The notes beneath the pieces were generated by a model, which worked only from the letters and a program-made list of their open reading frames with translations, did no database searches and was not told the DNA's origin. The position numbers and the translations under genes were made by a program. This document shows positions 47,432 through 55,603 of a stretch of DNA of 64,000 nt, in pieces. Each line of letters opens with the position of its first letter. The first letter of the stretch is position 1. The DNA comes from Microbacterium ureisolvens (GTDB taxonomy: Bacteria; Actinomycetota; Actinomycetes; Actinomycetales; Microbacteriaceae). The stretch lies in NCBI RefSeq assembly GCF_015278315.1, contig NZ_JADIJE010000010.1:62001-126000 (forward strand), written 5' to 3'.

Positions 47432-48304
47432 TCAGACGGCCGCCGCCGCGAGCAGCCGCGCGCGGATCGGCCGGCCGCGCTCGGCGAACGCGCGCTGCGC
47501 GCGCACGTAGGCGGCCTTCCCGTCGGGCGTCTCGATCGGCACCGGGTCGTAGCCCCAGTCGCGGAGATCGTAGGGCGACGCGCGCATGTCCAGCTCCCGG
47601 ATGTCGCGGGCCAGTTCGAACGCGTCGAGCAGCACCTCGCCCGGCGCCAGTGGGCCGAGTTTCACCGCCCACTTGTAGAGATCCATCCCCGCGTGCAGGC
47701 ACCCGGGCTGCTCGAGCTCCGCCTGCCGATCGCGGGTGGGCGCGTCGCGGTTTCGCGGCACCGCATCTGGTGTGAAGAAGCGGAAGGCGTCGAAGTGGGT
47801 ACAGCGGAGATCGTGCGCCTCGACGACCGCGTCCGTCGCCTCCTGACCAAGACGCAGCGGAACCGGATGCCGGTGGTCGGCCTGCCGGTAGACCATCGCC
47901 CACTCGTGCAGGCCGAAGCAGCCGAATCCCGGTGCGCGGCCCGCCGTCGCCCGCAGGATGCGCGCCACGTTGGCCACGAGCGCGCCCCGCTCAGCCCGGA
48001 TGCCCGCGCCGTCGACGACCACCGAACCCGGCGTTTCGCCCGCGCGGTACCAGCGCCACGTCGCGCGGGCGTCGGATGCGGCATCCGCCAGCTCCACGCC
48101 CGCTCCGGGGTGCCACCGGTGCAGCACCGCGGGCTTGTACGAGTAGTACGTGAAGAGGAAGTCCTCGACCGGATGCGCCTCCCGGCGCGCCGCACGCTCG
48201 CGATGCGCGCGCGTCAGCGCCTGCGCGCGGGCCTCGTGCGCAGCCGCGCGCTCGCGCCACACGCCCGCCGGAAGCATCGGCGCGGCGGAGAGGGCGATCG
48301 TCAC
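47432..48304 (-). CDS. Protein of the actinobacterial 3-methyladenine DNA glycosylase-annotated family
   Basis: A 290-aa protein with conserved blocks HPVEDFLFTYYSYKPAVLHRWHPG, CFGLHEWAMVYR and DLYKWAVKLGPL. I recall relatives carrying the name 3-methyladenine DNA glycosylase in actinobacterial genomes, but I see no helix-hairpin-helix glycosylase signature, so the function is doubtful. GTG start set by a leaderless-type promoter. It converges with the GH3 gene with one base between stops. Confidence 0.6.
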   Translation of the reverse strand: MTIALSAAPMLPAGVWRERAAAHEARAQALTRAHRERAARREAHPVEDFLFTYYSYKPAVLHRWHPGAGVELADAASDARATWRWYRAGETPGSVVVDGAGIRAERGALVANVARILRATAGRAPGFGCFGLHEWAMVYRQADHRHPVPLRLGQEATDAVVEAHDLRCTHFDAFRFFTPDAVPRNRDAPTRDRQAELEQPGCLHAGMDLYKWAVKLGPLAPGEVLLDAFELARDIRELDMRASPYDLRDWGYDPVPIETPDGKAAYVRAQRAFAERGRPIRARLLAAAAV

Positions 48305-48310
48305 CGTACG

Positions 48311-48316
48311 AGGATA
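48311..48316 (-). promoter_or_regulatory. -10 box TATCCT, leaderless promoter of the glycosylase-like gene
   Basis: TATCCT on the minus strand is exactly 6 nt from the GTG at 48304. Confidence 0.5.
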
Positions 48317-48350
48317 CGCCGGGGATCCCGCGCGGTCGCGGGGAGCCGGG

Positions 48351-49064
48351 TCAGGAGTCCGCGGGCTCGATGAGCTCGGGGGAGTTGTTGCGCACGTTCC
48401 CGACGGCCTTGGACACCTCGTGGTCGCTGAGCGTGTCGGCCAGGGCCGGAGCGGCGTCGATCGCCGCATCGAGGACGTCGCGAACGTTGTCGGTCGTCGG
48501 ATCGAGCCACGCGTCCGCGTGGTCGGGGTCGAGGAACAGCGGCATGCGGTCGTGGATGGAGCCGAGGTGCCCGATCGAGTCGCGGGTCAGGATCGTGAAG
48601 CTCAACAGCCACCGCTCGGGGTCATCGTCGCCCTTGGTCTTGTCGCGCCACCACTCGTAGAGCCCCGCCAGGAACAGGGGCTCACCGTCGGCGGGATGGA
48701 TGTAGTGCGGGATCTTGACCCCGTCCACGTTCTTCCATTCGTAGTAGCCGGATGTCGGAACCACCGCACGCCGCTTCTCGAGCGCGCTGCGGAACATCGG
48801 CTTGTCTTCAAGCTCCTCCGCGCGGGCGTTGAAGGCGCGGGCGCCGATCTTGGTGTCCTTCGCCCAGGACGGGATGAGACCCCATCGGGCGGCCTCCAGG
48901 CGCCGCGTGGGGGGCTCGGTCTTGGCCGAGTCGAGCACGATCGCGACGCTGTTGGTGGGCGCCACATTGAAGGAGGGGGCGGGCAGGTCATCGCCCTCGA
49001 CGTCGACTCGCAGGACACCGACGAGGTCGGAGCCGGCACTGGCCACTACGAAGCGTCCGCACAT
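48351..49064 (-). CDS. SOS response-associated peptidase (SRAP/YedK/HMCES family)
   Basis: A 237-aa SRAP-domain protein. Cys2 right after the initiator Met is the residue that forms a thiazolidine crosslink with abasic sites in single-stranded DNA. The conserved FNARAEEL (Asn, Arg, Glu), the PTSGYYEW block with its Glu, and the late HDRMP His are all present. It shields abasic sites until repair. The start is fixed by Cys2 and by a leaderless-type promoter. Confidence 0.94.
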   Translation of the reverse strand: MCGRFVVASAGSDLVGVLRVDVEGDDLPAPSFNVAPTNSVAIVLDSAKTEPPTRRLEAARWGLIPSWAKDTKIGARAFNARAEELEDKPMFRSALEKRRAVVPTSGYYEWKNVDGVKIPHYIHPADGEPLFLAGLYEWWRDKTKGDDDPERWLLSFTILTRDSIGHLGSIHDRMPLFLDPDHADAWLDPTTDNVRDVLDAAIDAAPALADTLSDHEVSKAVGNVRNNSPELIEPADS

Positions 49065-49070
49065 GCGGCC

Positions 49071-49076
49071 AGCCTA
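49071..49076 (-). promoter_or_regulatory. -10 box TAGGCT, leaderless promoter of the SRAP gene
   Basis: TAGGCT on the minus strand is exactly 6 nt from the ATG at 49064. No LexA-type operator was recognised. Confidence 0.5.
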
Positions 49077-49127
49077 CGCGCGGCCGCCGACGTACGGCCC
49101 GCCACACCCGTCGGCGTGCGTGGCGCC

Positions 49128-50183
49128 TCAGGCCTCGATCGTCCCTGCGCTGCCGAGGACCCCGACGCCCTCCAGGCGCTCGAGCAGGCCTGCCCCGTCG
49201 TTGTCGCTCACCCACGGCACCTCGGCCGCGGCGTGGTCGTTGACGGCGGTGCGGCCGCCGGCGAGAACGGCCTCGGCGGGGGAGAGCCGGCGGATGGCGA
49301 CCGCCACCACCTGCGAGGGGTGCTCGTCGGTGAACGTGGTGTAGATCTCGTCGTCGTGCTGGCCGTCGTCGCCGACGAGGAGCCAGCGCACGTCGGGGAA
49401 CTCGGCGGCCAGTCGGCGCAGGTTGGAGAGCTTGTGCGCCTTGCCGCTGCGGAACCAGCGGTCGTGGGTCGGTCCCCAGTCGGTCAGCAGCAGAGCCCCC
49501 GGCGGGAAGACGTGGCGGCTGAGGAAGCGGATGAGCGTCGGCGCGATGTTCCACGCGCCGGTCGAGAGGTAGATCAGCGGCGCACCCGGGTTCTCGCGCA
49601 CGACGCGTTCCATCAGCACCGCCATGCCGGGGACCGGCTGACGCGCGTGCTCGTTGACCACGAACGAGTTCCACGCCGCGAGCAGCGGCCGGGGAAGGGC
49701 GGTGACCATCACCGTGTCGTCGACGTCCGACACGATGCCGAATCGCACGTCGGGACCGACGACGAAGACACGGGTCTCGACGGGCTCGCCGTTCTCGACG
49801 GTCATCGTGAAGGTCTGCCAGCCGGGTTCCAGCTGTGCAGGAAGGCGCGTGTCGATGACACCGCCGCGGTCGGCGACCACTTCGTGCTCGATGCCCGCGA
49901 TCGTGACGGTGACCTGGGCGTAGCCGATGGGCACGGCGGCGAAGCTGCGCCAGCCGCGCACGCCGGCGTACTCGCCGGACTCGGTCTGCTTGACGGGCGG
50001 GACGATCATCACGCGGCCGAGGACGCGCACCCACCCGGGTCCGCCGTAGCCGGGGAAAGGGGCCACCGTGGGGGTCTGTCCGCGCTTGCGGGCACGGCGC
50101 TCGCGCCACGCGTGGAACCGGTACTCCAGGCGCGCGAGCCAGAGCACTTTGGCGCGCACCGGCTGGGGATCGGTCTGAGGCAC
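49128..50183 (-). CDS. App1-like phosphatase domain protein (DUF2183)
   Basis: A 351-aa protein whose C-terminal half carries the HAD-type DxDxT motif of App1 phosphatidate phosphatases (Asp153-Val-Asp155-Asp-Thr157), followed by NIAPTLIRFLSRHVFPPGALLLTDWG and LLVGDDGQHDDEIY. The N-terminal 140 residues form a beta-rich domain. Likely removes phosphate from a lipid or other phosphomonoester. GTG start. The DedA gene ends 4 nt upstream, so the pair forms an operon. Confidence 0.85.
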   Translation of the reverse strand: MPQTDPQPVRAKVLWLARLEYRFHAWRERRARKRGQTPTVAPFPGYGGPGWVRVLGRVMIVPPVKQTESGEYAGVRGWRSFAAVPIGYAQVTVTIAGIEHEVVADRGGVIDTRLPAQLEPGWQTFTMTVENGEPVETRVFVVGPDVRFGIVSDVDDTVMVTALPRPLLAAWNSFVVNEHARQPVPGMAVLMERVVRENPGAPLIYLSTGAWNIAPTLIRFLSRHVFPPGALLLTDWGPTHDRWFRSGKAHKLSNLRRLAAEFPDVRWLLVGDDGQHDDEIYTTFTDEHPSQVVAVAIRRLSPAEAVLAGGRTAVNDHAAAEVPWVSDNDGAGLLERLEGVGVLGSAGTIEA

Positions 50184-50187
50184 CGCT

Positions 50188-50865
50188 TCAGTCTTTCACG
50201 TCCGCCACCGACGTCTCGTCCGGACCCTCGTGATCGAGGTGCTTGCTCTCGGCGCGCTCGATGACCTTCTTGCTGATGTACACGAGCACCAGGAACAGGA
50301 CGATGACGCCGACGAAGATGTAGCCGGCGTAGTGGAGCTGGTCGGCGAGCTCGCGGTAGGTGCCCGCCGCCAGCGCAGCGACGGAGATGTAGAGCGTCGA
50401 CCAGATGACGCACGCGGGAACGGTCCAGGCGAGGAAGCGGCGGTACGGATACCCGCTCATCCCCACCGTGAGCGGCACCAGCGAGTGAAGGACCGGCAGG
50501 AAGCGGGAGATGAAGATCGCGGGTCCGCCGCGCCGGCGCAGGTATCGCTCCGACCGCTCCCAGTTCTCCTCGCCGATGCGCCGGCCGAGCCGCGAGTGCC
50601 GGATGCGCGGGCCGAGGAATCGCCCGAGCCAGAAGCCGATGCTCTCGCCGACGAGTGCGCCCAGCACGACGACGACGCCCAGCACGATGCCCTCCAGCAG
50701 CGACGCGACCGCCGTTCCCGCGACGATCACGATCGTGTCGCCGGGCACGACCAGGCCGATCAGCACGCTCGTCTCGAGCATGATCGCGAGTCCCGCCAGG
50801 AGTGTCCTGACGACCGGGTCGACGCTCTGAACCGCGTCGAGCAGCCAAGTCAGGAACTCGTTCAC
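50188..50865 (-). CDS. DedA family membrane protein
   Basis: A 225-aa DedA/VTT-domain protein with several membrane segments; relatives act as undecaprenyl-phosphate or phospholipid flippases. Seen: PGDTIVIVAGTAVAS, GALVGESIGFWLGRFLG and ISRFLPVLHSLVPLTVGMSGYPYRRF. GTG start by promoter spacing. Co-transcribed with the App1-like phosphatase, a lipid-phosphate pairing that makes sense. Confidence 0.92.
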   Translation of the reverse strand: MNEFLTWLLDAVQSVDPVVRTLLAGLAIMLETSVLIGLVVPGDTIVIVAGTAVASLLEGIVLGVVVVLGALVGESIGFWLGRFLGPRIRHSRLGRRIGEENWERSERYLRRRGGPAIFISRFLPVLHSLVPLTVGMSGYPYRRFLAWTVPACVIWSTLYISVAALAAGTYRELADQLHYAGYIFVGVIVLFLVLVYISKKVIERAESKHLDHEGPDETSVADVKD

Positions 50866-50871
50866 GCCACG

Positions 50872-50901
50872 AGCCTAGAGGCCTTGGCGTCGCTCTAACC
50901 T
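50872..50901. promoter_or_regulatory. Back-to-back leaderless promoters for dedA (-) and pabB (+)
   Basis: TAGGCT on the minus strand (50877-50872) is 6 nt from the dedA GTG. TAACCT on the plus strand (50896-50901) is 6 nt from the pabB ATG. Only 18 nt lie between the two -10 boxes, so each promoter's -35 region falls on the other's -10. Confidence 0.55.
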
Positions 50902-50907
50902 GGGAAC

Positions 50908-52221
50908 ATGTCGGACCCCCTCGCCACCTCGGACGTCGCGCACTGGGTGGATCCGGCATCCGTCTTCGCCGCGCTGTTCGCGGGCGAGCCGCACGCGTTC
51001 TGGCTCGACGCCGGCCCCGATGCCGCAGAGGGGTGGAGCTTCATGGGCGCGGGCGTGCCCGACGACGCGGCGCACGTGCGGGCCACCGTGTGCGCCGACG
51101 GGTTGCGCGAGCACACGGCCGGGCCGTTCGGCGGGGGCTGGATCGGCTGGGCCGGCTACGACGAGGCGGCCGCCCGGGCGGGCGCTCCTTCCTCGCACGA
51201 CGACGACGGCGTCCCCCACGAGCGGTGGCTGCGCGTGTCGCGGTTCGTGGCGTTCGACCACTCGACCATGCGCGCGCACGCATATGCGCCGACCGGTGAG
51301 GCGGCCTCGCTGGCCGACGCCGTCGCTTCCGCGTCGGCGCCGGCGCCGTTCGGTCCGACCGCGGTGATCGGTCGCGCGCGCGGCCGCCATGCTCCTGATC
51401 AGTACGCCGCGCTCATCGAAGGGTGCCGCGACGCGATCCGGGAGGGCGACGCGTACCAGCTGTGCCTCACGACGCGCTTCGAGGTCGAGGCATCCGTCGA
51501 TCCTCTCGAGGTGTATGCGCGGCTGCGCGCGGCGACGCCCGCCCATCACGGTGGATTCGTGCGCTCCGGTGACGTGGCGCTCTTGAGCGCGAGCCCTGAG
51601 CGCTTCCTGCACGTCGAGCCCGGCCCCGACGGCTCGGGCACCGTGCGGACCAGGCCCATCAAGGGCACACGCCCGCGGGGGACGGATGCCGCCACCGACG
51701 CGGCGCTGGCCGCGGAGCTCCGTGCGAGCGAGAAGGAGCGCGCCGAGAACGTCATGATCGTCGACCTCATGCGCAACGACCTGTCGCGGGTGTGCCTGGA
51801 CGGCACGGTGACGGTCGACGCGCTGCTGGAGGTCGAGTCCTACCCCGCCGTGCACCAGCTGGTGAGCACGGTGTCGGGGCGCCTCGCGCCCGGTACGACG
51901 TTCGACCGGCTCCTCGAGGCGACCTTTCCCGCGGGGTCTATGACGGGCGCTCCGAAGCTCTCGGCGATGACGATCCTGCACGATCTCGAGGGTGCCCCGC
52001 GCGGCGTGTTCTCGGGGTGCTTCGGATGGGTCGGCGACGACGGCGCGCTGGACCTCGCCATGGTGATCCGCTCGATCGTGGTCGCGCCGCACCTCGCGTA
52101 CGTGGGGGCGGGCGGGGGCATCACGTGGAGATCGGATGCCGCTGCCGAGGTCGCCGAGGTGGGCATCAAGGCCCGCGGGCCCCTGGCCGCCCTCGGCGCC
52201 GCCCTTCCGCCGGGCTGGTGA
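50908..52221 (+). CDS. pabB: Aminodeoxychorismate synthase component I
   Basis: A 437-aa chorismate-binding enzyme. The motif PIKGT (250-254, Lys252) is the PabB version; anthranilate synthases have PIAGT. Other blocks: EGDAYQLCLTTRF, SASPERFL, ENVMIVDLMRNDLSRVC, PAGSMTGAPKLSAM. It makes 4-amino-4-deoxychorismate for folate with a PabA amidotransferase encoded elsewhere. The first 130 residues are more divergent. Confidence 0.9.
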   Translation: MSDPLATSDVAHWVDPASVFAALFAGEPHAFWLDAGPDAAEGWSFMGAGVPDDAAHVRATVCADGLREHTAGPFGGGWIGWAGYDEAAARAGAPSSHDDDGVPHERWLRVSRFVAFDHSTMRAHAYAPTGEAASLADAVASASAPAPFGPTAVIGRARGRHAPDQYAALIEGCRDAIREGDAYQLCLTTRFEVEASVDPLEVYARLRAATPAHHGGFVRSGDVALLSASPERFLHVEPGPDGSGTVRTRPIKGTRPRGTDAATDAALAAELRASEKERAENVMIVDLMRNDLSRVCLDGTVTVDALLEVESYPAVHQLVSTVSGRLAPGTTFDRLLEATFPAGSMTGAPKLSAMTILHDLEGAPRGVFSGCFGWVGDDGALDLAMVIRSIVVAPHLAYVGAGGGITWRSDAAAEVAEVGIKARGPLAALGAALPPGW

Positions 52222-52234
52222 GGACACCCGTCCG

Positions 52235-52240
52235 CTAATC
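52235..52240 (+). promoter_or_regulatory. -10 box TAATCT of leuS
   Basis: TAATCT precedes a leader of about 40 nt containing alternating GCGC runs that could fold. No T-box sequence is present. Confidence 0.4.
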
Positions 52241-52283
52241 TGGAAGACGCGCTTCGCGCGCTGCGCGCGCTTTCCGGCATTCC

Positions 52284-54884
52284 ATGATTGGTGCTTCCCT
52301 CGTGAGTCAGACCGAAACCCCCGACACCTCTGCGCCCGCCGAGGGCTACGACGCCTACGCGATCCAGCAGAAGTGGCAGGCGCGCTGGGCCGAAGCCGAC
52401 CCCTTCCGTGCGGGCGGCCACGACGACACCCGTCCCCGCAAGTACGTCCTCGGCATGTTCCCGTATCCGTCGGGAGACATGCACATGGGCCATGCCGAGA
52501 ACTACGCCTACGTCGACACCGTCGCCCGCTTCTGGCGTCACCGTGGCTACAACGTGCTCAACCCGATGGGCTGGGACTCGTTCGGCCTGCCCGCCGAGAA
52601 CGCGGCGATCCAGCGCGGGGCAGACCCCCGCGAGTGGACCTACGCCAACATCGCGCAGCAGAAGGAGAGCCTGAAGAACTTCGGCACCTCCTACGACTGG
52701 AGCCGGGTGCTCCACACCAGCGACCCCGAGTACTACCGCTGGAACCAGTGGCTGTTCCAGCGGCTGTACGAGCGCGGCCTGGCGTACCGCAAGGAGAGCC
52801 CGGTCAACTGGTGCCCCCACGACCAGACGGTGCTCGCCAACGAGCAGGTCGTCGACGGGCACTGCGAGCGGTGCGGCACCGAGGTCGTGAAGAAGAAGCT
52901 CACGCAGTGGTACTTCAAGATCACCGACTACGCCGACCGCCTGCTGGACGACCTCAACCAGCTGGAGGGGTTCTGGCCGCAGAAGGTCATCCGGATGCAG
53001 CGCAACTGGATCGGGCGCTCCGTCGGCGCCGACATCGACTTCGAGATCGAGGGGCGGGCCGAGAAGGTCACGGTCTTCTCCACGCGCCCCGACACGCTGC
53101 ACGGCGCTACCTTCATGGTCGTCGCGCCCGACAGCGACCTGGCCGCAGAGCTCGCCGCCGGGTCGTCGGCCGAGGTCCGCATGCGCTTCCAGGACTACCT
53201 GGAGACCGTGCAGCGCGAGACGGACATCGAGCGCCAGAGCACCGACCGGCCCAAGACCGGGGTCTTCCTCGACCGCTTCGCGGTCAACCCCGTCAACGGC
53301 GACCGGCTGCCGATCTGGGCGGCCGACTACGTGCTGGCCGATTACGGCCACGGCGCGGTGATGGCCGTGCCCGCGCACGACCAGCGCGACCTCGACTTCG
53401 CACGCGCCTTCGACCTGCCGGTCAAGGTCGTCGTCGACACCACGGCGCCGATCACTGGTGCGATCCCCGTCATCGAGCTCGATGACGACGGCGTGCCGAT
53501 CGACCCGGGCCCGCTCGAGACGCTCGACGACATCGACCCCGCACGGACGGGCATCGCCCTGACCGGCGAGGGCCGGCTGATCAACTCCGGGTCGCTGGAC
53601 GGGCTGTCCAAGCGCAACGCCATCGCCCGCATCATCGAACAGCTCGAGGCTGCCGGCACCGGCCGGGCGGCGAAGTCGTACCGCCTGCGCGACTGGCTCA
53701 TCTCGCGCCAGCGCTTCTGGGGCACGCCGATCCCGATGATCCACACGCAGGACGGCCGCATCGTGCCGGTGCCGGACGACCAGCTGCCGCTGCGCCTGCC
53801 CGACGCGCAGGGCCTCGATCTGGCGCCCAAGGGCACCTCGCCGCTGGGCGGCGCCACCGAGTGGATGCAGACCACCGACCCCGAGACGGGCGAGCCTGCG
53901 CTGCGCGACCCCGACACGATGGACACGTTCGTCGACAGCTCCTGGTACTTCCTGCGGTTCCTGGCGCCGACGTCTGACGTCGAGGCGTTCCCGTCCCGCG
54001 AGGCCGACCGGTGGGCGCCCGTCGACTCGTACATCGGCGGAGTCGAGCACGCGATCCTGCACCTGCTGTACGCGCGCTTCATCACCAAGGTCCTGTTCGA
54101 CATGGGCCTGATCGACTTCACCGAGCCCTTCTCGAGCCTGATCAACCAGGGCATGGTGCTCCTGGGCGGCACGAAGATGTCGAAGTCCAAGGGCAACCTC
54201 GTCGAGTTCGCCGCGAGCATGGTGCACCCCGGGGCCGACGCCTCCCGTGTTGCGATGGTGTTCGCAGGTCCCGTCGAGGACGACATCAACTGGGAGGACG
54301 TGTCGACCACGGGCGCCCAGAAGTTCCTCGCGCGCGCCTGGCGCATGGCGACCGACGTCACGAGCGACCCCGACGTCGTCTGGGCGGAAGGGGATGCGGC
54401 GCTGCGCCGCGTGACCCACCGCCTGCTGGCCGAAGCGCCCGGCCTGGTCGAGCAGACGAAGTTCAACGTCGTCGTCGCGCGCCTGATGGAGCTGGTCAAC
54501 GCGACCCGCAAGGTGATCGACACCGGCGCCGGCCCCGCCGACCCCGCCGTGCGCGAGGCCGCCGAGGCCACTGCCATGATCCTCGACCTCTTCGCACCGC
54601 ACACGGCGGAGGAGATGTGGGAGATCCTCGGCTATGACGGCTTCGTCGGACTGGTGCCGTGGCGCAACGCCGACCCGACGCTCCTCGTGGAGGAGAGCGT
54701 GACGGCCGTGGTGCAGATCGACGGCAAGGTGCGCGGCACGCTCCAGGTGCCCGCTCGCATCGACGCCGCCGAGCTCGAGCGTCTCGCCCGGGCGGACGAG
54801 AAGGTCGTCCGCTCGCTCGCGGGTCGTGAGATCACCCGCGCGGTCGTGCGCCCGCCCAAGGTCGTGAGCTTCAGCACACACTGA
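52284..54884 (+). CDS. leuS: Leucine--tRNA ligase
   Basis: Class I synthetase of 866 aa charging tRNA-Leu. HIGH is HMGH at 67-70, KMSKS is at 631-635, with a full CP1 editing domain between and the bacterial leucine-specific and anticodon regions. The start is uncertain: ATG at 52284 is used, and GTG at 52302 (MSQTETPD) would fit relatives equally well. Neither has a good ribosome site. Confidence 0.96.
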   Translation: MIGASLVSQTETPDTSAPAEGYDAYAIQQKWQARWAEADPFRAGGHDDTRPRKYVLGMFPYPSGDMHMGHAENYAYVDTVARFWRHRGYNVLNPMGWDSFGLPAENAAIQRGADPREWTYANIAQQKESLKNFGTSYDWSRVLHTSDPEYYRWNQWLFQRLYERGLAYRKESPVNWCPHDQTVLANEQVVDGHCERCGTEVVKKKLTQWYFKITDYADRLLDDLNQLEGFWPQKVIRMQRNWIGRSVGADIDFEIEGRAEKVTVFSTRPDTLHGATFMVVAPDSDLAAELAAGSSAEVRMRFQDYLETVQRETDIERQSTDRPKTGVFLDRFAVNPVNGDRLPIWAADYVLADYGHGAVMAVPAHDQRDLDFARAFDLPVKVVVDTTAPITGAIPVIELDDDGVPIDPGPLETLDDIDPARTGIALTGEGRLINSGSLDGLSKRNAIARIIEQLEAAGTGRAAKSYRLRDWLISRQRFWGTPIPMIHTQDGRIVPVPDDQLPLRLPDAQGLDLAPKGTSPLGGATEWMQTTDPETGEPALRDPDTMDTFVDSSWYFLRFLAPTSDVEAFPSREADRWAPVDSYIGGVEHAILHLLYARFITKVLFDMGLIDFTEPFSSLINQGMVLLGGTKMSKSKGNLVEFAASMVHPGADASRVAMVFAGPVEDDINWEDVSTTGAQKFLARAWRMATDVTSDPDVVWAEGDAALRRVTHRLLAEAPGLVEQTKFNVVVARLMELVNATRKVIDTGAGPADPAVREAAEATAMILDLFAPHTAEEMWEILGYDGFVGLVPWRNADPTLLVEESVTAVVQIDGKVRGTLQVPARIDAAELERLARADEKVVRSLAGREITRAVVRPPKVVSFSTH

Positions 54885-54885
54885 G

Positions 54886-54934
54886 CCTCCTCCACAGGAG
54901 GAGCCGGTTCCGGGGTCTGCACATCCCGGAACCG
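54886..54934 (+). terminator. Tandem hairpins after leuS
   Basis: CCTCCT-CCAC-AGGAGG (54887-54902) is followed by CGGTTCCGGG / CCCGGAACCG (54905-54914, 54925-54934). Confidence 0.65.
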
Positions 54935-54963
54935 CGACGCGTCGAGCGCCCGCCCGGGGACTC

Positions 54964-54969
54964 TAGCGT
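54964..54969 (+). promoter_or_regulatory. -10 box TAGCGT, leaderless promoter of comEA
   Basis: TAGCGT is exactly 6 nt from the GTG at 54976. Confidence 0.5.
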
Positions 54970-54975
54970 GAGTGC

Positions 54976-55602
54976 GTGACAGCCGGTGATGCCGACGGAG
55001 CCGGGGCGACGGATGCCGCATCCGCACGCCGACGGCTGGGAGCCGGTGCCGTCGTCGTGCTGGTCGTCGCCGCGCTGGCGGTGACCGTCGGCATCGGCAT
55101 CGTCCGTGGTGCGCTCGCCCCCGTCGATCAGGTCGTCGTCGACACGACTCCCTCCGCGTCCGCCGAGGCCGCCTCGGAGCTGTACGTGCACGTGTCGGGC
55201 GCGGTCCGGGCGCCCGGGCTGTATGTGCTGCCGACCTCCGCGCGGGCGGTCGACGCGATCGCCGCGGCCGGCGGCTTCGCCGACGACGCCGACCGTGGCG
55301 CCGTGAATCTGGCCAGGGCGCTCGACGACGGCGAGCAGCTCGCCGTGCCCCGCCAGGGCGAGACTCCCGCCGCCCCCGCCGGTCCGGCCGCCGCCACCGG
55401 GGCTGCGGACGCGCCGCTCGACCTCAACACCGCTGATGCCGCGCAGCTGGAGACATTGCCGCGGATCGGTCCCGCGCTGGCGGAGCGCATCGTCGCCTGG
55501 CGGGATGACAACGGGGGCTTCACCAGCGTCGAAGACCTGCTGGCGGTCCCGGGGATCGGCGACAAGATGCTCGAGTCGCTGCGCGACCTGGTCACGGTCT
55601 GA
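54976..55602 (+). CDS. comEA: ComEA family DNA-binding protein
   Basis: A 208-aa membrane-anchored protein: one membrane helix (about 22-46), an SLBB domain (about 68-125, YVHVSGAVRAPGLY), a Pro/Ala linker, and a C-terminal pair of helix-hairpin-helix motifs (147-208, LDLNTADAAQLETLPRIG). ComEA binds incoming double-stranded DNA during natural transformation. Followed by comEC 1 nt later. Competence in this organism is not shown by the sequence alone. Confidence 0.93.
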   Translation: MTAGDADGAGATDAASARRRLGAGAVVVLVVAALAVTVGIGIVRGALAPVDQVVVDTTPSASAEAASELYVHVSGAVRAPGLYVLPTSARAVDAIAAAGGFADDADRGAVNLARALDDGEQLAVPRQGETPAAPAGPAAATGAADAPLDLNTADAAQLETLPRIGPALAERIVAWRDDNGGFTSVEDLLAVPGIGDKMLESLRDLVTV

Positions 55603-55603
55603 C

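Noticed and set aside
48351-49126. LexA operator before the SRAP gene
   Set aside because: I could not find a GAAC-N4-GTTC or CGAAC-N4-GTTCG-type site in the gap.
52222-52283. T-box or other riboswitch before leuS
   Set aside because: No TGGTACCGCG-like core is present and the leader is only about 40 nt.
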